From contig DASPKS010000058.1 in assembly GCA_035628035.1 (NCBI GenBank), positions 1 through 6,953 of the forward strand: DNA of 6,953 nt, given 5' to 3'. This document shows positions 1 to 5,080 of the stretch, piece by piece. Source of the DNA: DASPKS01 sp035628035 (lineage in GTDB: Bacteria > Bacteroidota > Rhodothermia > Rhodothermales > Rubricoccaceae). Every line of letters starts with the position of its first letter. Positions within the stretch are counted from its first letter, which is position 1. Position numbers and translations under genes: made by a program. The notes below the pieces were generated by a model. It saw nothing but the letters and a program-made list of their open reading frames with translations. It searched no databases and was not told where the DNA came from.

Positions 1-1374
1 CCGCTCCACCACCTCGCGCATGGACTGGAAGTCGTCAGGCCTGCCGTGCTCGACGGTGCGGATCTTGAACGAGCGGTAGTCCCCCTTCTTCGGGCGCCCG
101 TCCTCGAAGACGACGCACGAGGCGACGGTGCCGGTGCCGCCGAGGTGGGAGATGTCGAAGCACTCGATGCGGCGCGGCGGTTTTTTCAGGTGGAGGTCGC
201 GCTGGAGCGCAAGGACCGAGCGGGGGATGTGCTCCTCCTCGGTCTTCTGCCGCTGGAGCTTCCACTCGCCGAGGAGGAGCTGCGCGTTGGCCTGCACCAT
301 CTGCATGAGGTCCACCTTCTCGCCGCGCTCGGGCACCTTCAGCGGGACCTTCTTCCCGCGCCCCTCGCGGAGGAGCGCTTCGAGCGGGTCAGGATCGGAC
401 ACCGGCGTAGCTAGGAAGACCTCATCGGGGAAGAACGTGGCTTCGGCGTAGTAGTCCTCCACGAGGCGCTGCATCAGCTCCTCGTCGGCCGTGCCTTCGA
501 GCGCGCGCACGAGCTTGTGCTGCCGCCCGAGCAGCTTCCCCTCGCGCACCTTGAACACGACGCCGACGGCCACGTCGTCGGCGCGATCCACTTCGAGCGC
601 GAAGAGGTCGCGGTCGACGTCCTGGTCGGTGACGACCTTCTGCTTCTCGGCGAACTGCTCCAGGGCGCGGATCTGGTCGCGGCGGTAAGCGGCTTCCTCG
701 AACTTCTTCGCCGCGGCGAGGTCGGCCATGTCCTCCCTGAGCAGCTCGATGAGCTCGTTCGTCTTCCCATTGAGCAGCTTCTTGATCTGCTCGATGGTCT
801 GGTTGTAGTGCTCCTCGGTCTCGTAGGCGACGCAGGGGGCCGCGCACTTCTGGATGTGGTAGTCGAGGCAGGGGGTGTACTTCCCGGCGGCAATGGGCTG
901 CGGCGAGAGGTTGAGCGAGCAACTCCGGAGCTTGAAGAGGTCCTTGATCGTCTTCAGCACGAGGTGCATCGCCTTGGCGTCGGTGTAGGGCCCGAAGTAC
1001 AGCGAGCCGTCGCGGCGGACGCGGCGCGTGGGGAAGACGCGGGGGAACCGCTCGTTCCGGATGCAGATGTAGGGGTAGGTCTTGTCGTCCTTGAGGTTGA
1101 CGTTGTAACGGGGCTGGAGCTGCTTGATGAGGTTGTTCTCGAGGATGAGCGCCTCGGCTTCGGTGTCGGTCACGATCACCTCCACGTCGGCGATCTTCGA
1201 GACGAGCGCGCGGAGGCGACCGTCGCGGGGGGCGTCGCGGAAGTAGCTCCGCACGCGGCTCCGGAGGTTCCGCGCCTTCCCCACGTAGAGGGTCGTCCCA
1301 GTGGCGTCCTTGTGCTGGTACACGCCGGGCTGGGTGGGGAGGTGCTTGAGCTTCTCGGCGAGGGCGTCGGTCAT
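1..1374 (-). CDS. uvrC: UvrABC system protein C (excision nuclease subunit), C-terminus cut by window edge
   Basis: UvrC makes the two incisions flanking a DNA lesion after UvrA/UvrB damage recognition in nucleotide excision repair. The reading frame opens at the ATG at 1374 and stays open to base 1, giving 458 residues; full UvrC is about 600, so the rest of the 5'-incision nuclease domain and the helix-hairpin-helix region lie outside. Visible in order: an N-terminal GIY-YIG nuclease (PGVYQ at 16-20, LYVGKARNLRSR at 29-40, conserved Glu79 in LENNLIK); four cysteines C152, C169, C177 and C181, matching the spacing of the Fe-S ligands reported for E. coli UvrC; a UVR (UvrB-binding) motif at about 205-240 (KKFEEAAYRRDQI); and the start of the RNase H-like endonuclease domain, IECFDISH with Asp407, ending in MREVVERR at the edge. 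The start fits the usual family N-terminus. No Shine-Dalgarno is seen. It lies 58 bases downstream of the epimerase fusion gene and is probably in its transcript. Confidence 0.97.
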   Translation of the reverse strand, partial: MTDALAEKLKHLPTQPGVYQHKDATGTTLYVGKARNLRSRVRSYFRDAPRDGRLRALVSKIADVEVIVTDTEAEALILENNLIKQLQPRYNVNLKDDKTYPYICIRNERFPRVFPTRRVRRDGSLYFGPYTDAKAMHLVLKTIKDLFKLRSCSLNLSPQPIAAGKYTPCLDYHIQKCAAPCVAYETEEHYNQTIEQIKKLLNGKTNELIELLREDMADLAAAKKFEEAAYRRDQIRALEQFAEKQKVVTDQDVDRDLFALEVDRADDVAVGVVFKVREGKLLGRQHKLVRALEGTADEELMQRLVEDYYAEATFFPDEVFLATPVSDPDPLEALLREGRGKKVPLKVPERGEKVDLMQMVQANAQLLLGEWKLQRQKTEEEHIPRSVLALQRDLHLKKPPRRIECFDISHLGGTGTVASCVVFEDGRPKKGDYRSFKIRTVEHGRPDDFQSMREVVER

Positions 1375-1432
1375 CGGCGCGGTCCGCGTTCGGGGCGAGG
1401 AGGAACGACGGCCGGCGTGCCGGGATTCCGCC

Positions 1433-2380
1433 TCAGCTCCCCTGGAAGAAGGCCGTGATCAGCCCCCCGAGCACCTCCACTTCTGAGGCTGGATCGAGGG
1501 CCGGCACGACCGCCAGGGAAGCGTGCGGGAGCGCCATCCGGAAGCGGAGGGATTGCTCAAGCAGCGGACGGCTGTCCGCGACGGCGAGGAGGACCGGCAA
1601 TGTGATGCTCGCGAGATCGGTGTCCACGAGCGCCGGCTCAGACGGTAGGCCCTGAAGGGCGAGCCGCGAGAACCGGTCTGGGTGCCGCGCGGCTGCGCGA
1701 AGGGCAGCGAAGGCCCCGCCCGACGCACCGAAGAGGGCGGTGCGACCCAGCCCGGCTACGTCGAGGAGGGCAAGCACGGCGGACACGAGGCCGTCGGGGG
1801 GAGCCGCTGTGCCACCTGGCAGGTCGAGGGTGTAAAGGCGGAAGTCTCGCCTGATCCGGCGGAGGAGCGGGGGCACCCCCGCATGAAGGACGACGAGGGG
1901 CGGCGCGTCGGCCGGGCCGCTCACCCCCGCCGAGAGGGCGCCTCCCTCGAAAAGCACGTCGAGAGGCTCGGGCGGGGCGGATTGCACGAGCTCGACGAGC
2001 ACGCCGGCGGTGTCCTTCGGGTGGAGGAAGACGATGCGCTTCCCGTCCGCCCCGGGCTTCGGCGCATCGGCGAGGAGGCGAAAGCCGGCGTCACGGATGC
2101 GTGCCATCTCGGCATCGAGGTCGTCCACGTCGAAGGCGACGTGGTGGAGGCCCGCCCCACGCTTCTCCAGGAACGTCGCGACGGGTGAGTCGGGTGAGAG
2201 TGCCTCCAGCAACTCCAGCTTGGGCGGCCGGCGGTCGGCCCCGTCGCCGAAGAACACCGTGCGCACCCCTTCCCGCTCGACCGTCTCTTCCTTATAGGGG
2301 CGGCGTTGGAGGAGGCGCTCGAAGAGGGCGACGGCGGCGGGCGCGTCGGCGACGGCGATGCCGAGGTGTTCGAGAGTCAC
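1433..2380 (-). CDS. Methylmalonyl-CoA epimerase domain fused to a degenerate alpha/beta-hydrolase-like domain
   Basis: Residues 1-132 are a complete methylmalonyl-CoA epimerase of the VOC/glyoxalase superfamily. This enzyme interconverts the (2R) and (2S) epimers of methylmalonyl-CoA between propionyl-CoA carboxylase and the B12 mutase. Family signatures are LEHLGIAV (His5), KLELLEALSPDSP (Glu56), FLEKRGAGLHHVAFDVDD (His79/His80), IVFLHPKDTAGVLVELV (Glu130); the metal ligands and acid/base residues expected at these places are present. Stand-alone epimerases are about 130-150 residues, whereas this protein is 315. Residues about 140-315 read as a small alpha/beta hydrolase: strand PLVVLHAG (161-168), DLPGG (176-180), nucleophile elbow GASGG with Ser220 (218-222), and Asp249 after a late strand. 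There is no cap domain, and the place where the catalytic His normally follows the last strand (about 291-300) reads VVPALDPASE with no His. The hydrolase half may therefore be inactive or structural. The start is GTG at 2380; no in-frame ATG lies before the upstream stop. The epimerase call is firm, the hydrolase fold likely, and its function unknown. Confidence 0.9.
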   Translation of the reverse strand: MTLEHLGIAVADAPAAVALFERLLQRRPYKEETVEREGVRTVFFGDGADRRPPKLELLEALSPDSPVATFLEKRGAGLHHVAFDVDDLDAEMARIRDAGFRLLADAPKPGADGKRIVFLHPKDTAGVLVELVQSAPPEPLDVLFEGGALSAGVSGPADAPPLVVLHAGVPPLLRRIRRDFRLYTLDLPGGTAAPPDGLVSAVLALLDVAGLGRTALFGASGGAFAALRAAARHPDRFSRLALQGLPSEPALVDTDLASITLPVLLAVADSRPLLEQSLRFRMALPHASLAVVPALDPASEVEVLGGLITAFFQGS

Positions 2381-2416
2381 GGGGGATCGGGGGTCGAAAA
2401 GCGGCGTCTGAGGAAT
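2381..2416. promoter_or_regulatory. Short divergent intergenic spacer between epimerase-fusion and CDF genes
   Basis: Only 36 bases separate the GTG start of the minus-strand epimerase fusion (2380) from the ATG start of the plus-strand CDF gene (2417). An AT-richer patch at about 2409-2420, spanning the CDF start, stands out from the GC-rich surroundings. No confident promoter boxes can be read, and promoters for one or both genes must extend into the other's coding sequence or start at the spacer edge. Confidence 0.3.
2410..2413 (+). promoter_or_regulatory. Weak ribosome binding site (GAGG) for the CDF gene
   Basis: GAGG lies 3 bases before the ATG at 2417. The spacing is shorter than the usual 5-9 bases, but it is the only Shine-Dalgarno-like match placed directly before any of the seven starts in the window, and it favours 2417 over the upstream in-frame ATG at 2306. 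Confidence 0.35.
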
Positions 2417-3400
2417 ATGCTACTCCACGTGGGACACGAGCACGCACCTGCGCCTCCGCGTGACGAGGGGGCCGGGGCGGCCCGGGCACGGCGCCTAGCG
2501 ATGACGGCGAGCCTGGCAGTGGCCGTGCTCATGCTTATCGGGAAGCTCGCCGCCTACGCCCTCACCGGCTCGACGGCGATCCTCTCCGACGCCCTCGAGT
2601 CGGTGATCCACCTCTTCGCCACGGGGGGGGCCGCGCTGAGCCTGTGGTACGCCGCGCAGCCGGCCGACCCCCGCCACCCCTACGGGCACGGCAAGATCGC
2701 GTACTTCTCGTCCGGCTTCGAGGGGGCACTCATCCTCCTCGCCGCGCTGGGCATCCTCTACGAGGGCACGCGCGCGCTCCTCGAAGGGCCGGAGCTGCAG
2801 CGGCTCGGCCTCGGTCTCCTCATCACGGGCGCGCTCGCCGCCATCAACCTCGCCCTCGGCCTCCTGCTCATCCGCACGGGGCGGCGCACCAACACGCTCG
2901 TTCTCGTCGCCAACGGCCACCACGTCCTCACCGACATGTGGACGAGCCTGGGCGTCCTCGTCGGCGTGGCGCTCGTGTGGGCGACAGGGATCGTGTGGCT
3001 CGACCCAGTTGTGGCCATCCTCGCCGGCCTCAACATCCTCTGGATGGCCGGCAAGCTCATGGGGACGGCATATCGTGGGCTGATGGAGACGGCGGACCCT
3101 GCGGAGACCGCGCGCGTGCTGGAGGCGCTCGACGCCGCTCAGGCCGAGGGCCTCGTCCACGGGTACCACCGGTTCCGGCACCGCCGCGTCAACGACCGGC
3201 TCTTCGTGGAGGTCCACCTCCTCTTCCCCGACCGGCTCACGCTCCACGAGGCGCACACGCGGGCGAACGAGGTGGAGGGCCGCCTCCGCGCGCTCTTCCC
3301 CGACGACCGCGTGCAGATCACCTCCCACCTGGAGCCGGCCAGCCATGACCACCCGCCCGAGGCCGCGCACGAGGAGGTGGAGGACTGGATGGACGGATAG
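2417..3400 (+). CDS. Cation diffusion facilitator (CDF) family metal/proton antiporter
   Basis: CDF proteins are inner-membrane dimers that export divalent metals such as Zn2+, Mn2+ or Fe2+ in exchange for protons. From the ATG at 2417 the protein has 327 residues. A short His-bearing cytosolic N-terminus (HVGHEH, 4-9) is followed by six hydrophobic segments at about 29-50, 54-78, 104-121, 131-152, 160-188 and 195-215, then a C-terminal cytoplasmic domain (about 225-312) and an acidic His-containing tail. Metal-site positions by alignment to YiiP are Glu61 and His65 in TM2 (ALESVIH) and His169 and Asp173 in TM5 (HHVLTD); the loop motif HPYGHGK is at 87-93. The frame is open further upstream to an ATG at 2306, but that start would overlap the divergent epimerase gene by 75 bases and add a non-CDF peptide. 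The 2417 ATG has a weak GAGG at 2410-2413, only 3 bases away. The metal cannot be assigned from sequence alone. Confidence 0.93.
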   Translation: MLLHVGHEHAPAPPRDEGAGAARARRLAMTASLAVAVLMLIGKLAAYALTGSTAILSDALESVIHLFATGGAALSLWYAAQPADPRHPYGHGKIAYFSSGFEGALILLAALGILYEGTRALLEGPELQRLGLGLLITGALAAINLALGLLLIRTGRRTNTLVLVANGHHVLTDMWTSLGVLVGVALVWATGIVWLDPVVAILAGLNILWMAGKLMGTAYRGLMETADPAETARVLEALDAAQAEGLVHGYHRFRHRRVNDRLFVEVHLLFPDRLTLHEAHTRANEVEGRLRALFPDDRVQITSHLEPASHDHPPEAAHEEVEDWMDG

Positions 3401-3442
3401 GCCCGCGCAGGTACCTTCGGCCCGTCGCTGCCCACTTCTCGC

Positions 3443-4831
3443 ATGCGCATCGCCGTCATCGGGGGGACGGCCGCCGGCCCGGCCGCCGCCGCTGAGGCCA
3501 AGCGCGCCGCGCCCGACGCCGAGGTCGTCCTCTACGAGCAGGACACGCGCATCTCCGTCGGCGCGTGCGAGATCCCGTACTTCGTCGCGGGGGTCGTCGG
3601 GGAGGGGACGTTGGAGACGCTCACGCCGGAGGCCTTCGAGCGGACGCGCGGGGCGAAGGTCCGCACGCGCCACCGCGTGACGAAGCTGGACCTGAGCAAG
3701 AGGACGGTAACGGTGGAGGCGCTCGACTTCGGGAGCGTCCACGTCGAGCCCTTCGACCGGTGCATCCTCGCCACCGGCGCGCGGGCCCGACGGCTCGGCG
3801 TCGAAGGCGAGGACCTCCTCGGCGTCTTCCCCATCCGCACGGCCGACGACGCCCTCGCGATACGGGCCTGGCTCGACGCGGGAGGGGTGCACCACGCCGT
3901 CATCATCGGTGGAGGGTTCGTGGGGATCGAGATGGCCGACGGCCTCCGGCACCGGGGCGTCCGGGTGACCCTCCTCGAACCCGCCGGCCGCGTGCTGAAG
4001 GACACGCTCTCCGAGGCCATGGCCGGACCGCTGATGGAGGCCATGCGCCGGAGCGGGGTCGCGGTTCGCCGCGAGCGCGTGACGGCGTTCGTGACGGACG
4101 GCGCCGGGCGGCTCCACTCCATCCGTACGGACCAGGGCGAGCGGATCGGCTGCCAGCTCGCGCTCGTGGCCGTCGGCATCGTGCCAAACGTGGAGCTGGC
4201 CCAGGCGGCAGGCCTCCGCCTCGGCGCTACGGGCGCCCTCGATGTGGACGACCACATGCGCACGGGACACCGCGCGGTGTGGGCCTGCGGCGACGCCGTC
4301 GAGGTCCGGCGCGTCGTAGACGGGAAGAAGGTCTACTGGCCGCTTGCGCCCGTGGGCCGGCAGACCGCCCGCGTGGCCGCGCGGAACGCCGCGCGGCGCG
4401 GCGGCCCCCTCGAGAAGTTCGCCGGGGTGACCGGCGCCATCGGCGTGCGGGCATTCGGGATCGAGGCGGCGCAGGTCGGACTGAGCCTTCCAGAGGCGGA
4501 GGCCGCCGGGTTCGACGCGGTGACGGCCCAGGTCACCCACTGGAGCCGTGTGCGCGCGCTCCCGGAGGCCCGGCCGCTCCACGTTCGCTACGTCGCCGAG
4601 CGGGGGAGCGGGCGGCTCCTCGGCGGGGAGCTGGTAGGCGAGGAGGGCGCCGCGCTCCGGGCCGACGTGCTCGTCCCGTGGATCCGCGCGAAGACGACCG
4701 TGTGCGAGATCGCCGAGGAGATGGACCTCCTCTACCACCCCCCCGTCGCCCCGGCGGTGGATGCCCTCCGCATTGCCGCCTCGGCGGCGTGGAAGGCCGC
4801 TGCGGGCCGCAGCCGGCGAAGAAGGACGTAG
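3443..4831 (+). CDS. FAD/NAD(P)-dependent oxidoreductase, CoA-disulfide reductase / NADH oxidase type
   Basis: A 462-residue flavoprotein of the pyridine-nucleotide-disulfide oxidoreductase class with a single redox cysteine. Visible features: N-terminal FAD-binding VIGGTAAGPAAAAEAKR (5-21); redox Cys42 in SVGACEIPY (38-46), at the position of Cys43 of Staphylococcus aureus CoA-disulfide reductase; LATGARARR (109-117); NAD(P)-binding VIIGGGFVGIE (153-163); second FAD motif WACGDA with Asp284; and a C-terminal dimerisation domain ending in MDLLYHPPVAPA with Tyr431, which resembles the conserved Tyr region of CoA-disulfide reductases. There is no rhodanese domain. The C-terminus is a basic tail (GRSRRRRT). 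Relatives reduce CoA-disulfide or related polysulfide/persulfide substrates, or oxidise NADH with O2; which applies here cannot be told. The usual CGLPY after the redox site reads CEIPY. It follows the CDF gene by 42 bases on the same strand and may share its transcript. No Shine-Dalgarno precedes the ATG. Confidence 0.9.
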   Translation: MRIAVIGGTAAGPAAAAEAKRAAPDAEVVLYEQDTRISVGACEIPYFVAGVVGEGTLETLTPEAFERTRGAKVRTRHRVTKLDLSKRTVTVEALDFGSVHVEPFDRCILATGARARRLGVEGEDLLGVFPIRTADDALAIRAWLDAGGVHHAVIIGGGFVGIEMADGLRHRGVRVTLLEPAGRVLKDTLSEAMAGPLMEAMRRSGVAVRRERVTAFVTDGAGRLHSIRTDQGERIGCQLALVAVGIVPNVELAQAAGLRLGATGALDVDDHMRTGHRAVWACGDAVEVRRVVDGKKVYWPLAPVGRQTARVAARNAARRGGPLEKFAGVTGAIGVRAFGIEAAQVGLSLPEAEAAGFDAVTAQVTHWSRVRALPEARPLHVRYVAERGSGRLLGGELVGEEGAALRADVLVPWIRAKTTVCEIAEEMDLLYHPPVAPAVDALRIAASAAWKAAAGRSRRRRT

Positions 4832-4842
4832 CGGCGGGGGCG

Positions 4843-5079
4843 TTACACGCGGTCCCGGAGGTTCTCCACCCCGGCGCGCTGGGCGCAGTGGTCGCAGCAG
4901 TAGAACGCGCCGTCAGCTTCGAGTCCGTGCCCGATGATGCGCGTGCCGCAAACGGCGCAGCGTGGGGCCAGCTTCTCGATGGCGCACTCGAACGCGTCGA
5001 AGTGGAACGTTTCGCCGTCGGCCGTCGTGACGGCGAACGTCTTGTCGTAGGTGTTTCCGCAGGTGGCGCAGACGGGCAT
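4843..5079 (-). CDS. Small eight-cysteine metal-binding protein, prokaryotic-metallothionein-like
   Basis: A 78-residue cytosolic protein, MPVCATCGNTYDKTFAV at the start and a stop at 4843. Eight cysteines are arranged as C4-x2-C7, C32, C41-x2-C44, and C61-C62-x2-C65, with His26, His51 and His64 as possible extra ligands. The C-terminal half (CAVCGTRIIGHG, then FYCCDHCAQRAG) resembles the YCC..CA..H/R.G ending of SmtA-type bacterial metallothioneins, and the CxxC pairs look like zinc knuckles. It probably binds Zn or another thiophilic metal structurally or for buffering; no enzymatic motif is seen. An upstream in-frame ATG at 5211 would add 44 residues of Arg/Ser/Ala-rich sequence that reads as the antisense of rsmB, so the 5079 ATG, directly before the first CxxC, is preferred. 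It converges on the oxidoreductase gene (11 bases apart) and diverges from rsmB with overlapping start codons. The metallothionein label is from memory of the motif, not a search. Confidence 0.82.
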   Translation of the reverse strand: MPVCATCGNTYDKTFAVTTADGETFHFDAFECAIEKLAPRCAVCGTRIIGHGLEADGAFYCCDHCAQRAGVENLRDRV

Positions 5080-5080
5080 G
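5077..5080. other. Overlapping divergent start codons (CATG)
   Basis: The tetranucleotide CATG holds the complement of the minus-strand ATG (5077-5079) of the eight-cysteine protein and the plus-strand ATG (5078-5080) of rsmB. If both starts are right, the two genes have no intergenic space, and each promoter and 5' untranslated region lies inside the other's coding sequence. Confidence 0.6.

Noticed and set aside
181..186. T6 run in uvrC (A6 on the coding strand, followed by C), considered as a -1 frameshift heptamer
   Set aside because: The zero frame reads CTG AAA AAA CCG, so the slippery A AAA AAC phasing is not met, and the UvrC frame continues intact on both sides.
517..1458. Open frame of 313 codons on the plus strand opposite uvrC
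   Set aside because: Val/Leu/Glu/Gly-rich antisense of a complete set of UvrC motifs; no independent evidence for a gene.
2495..4738. Open frame of 747 codons on the minus strand, antisense to the CDF and oxidoreductase genes
   Set aside because: Its translation is low-complexity (Arg, Gly, Glu, His, Pro-rich) with no domain signatures, and it spans two well-recognised plus-strand genes. Long antisense frames are expected at very high GC with strong third-position bias.
4799..4813. Inverted repeat GCTGCGG-G-CCGCAGC near the 3' end of the oxidoreductase gene, considered as a terminator between convergent genes
   Set aside because: It lies inside the coding sequence, the perfect arms leave a one-base loop (realistically a 5-bp stem), and no T-run follows on either strand. 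Such GC palindromes are common here by chance.
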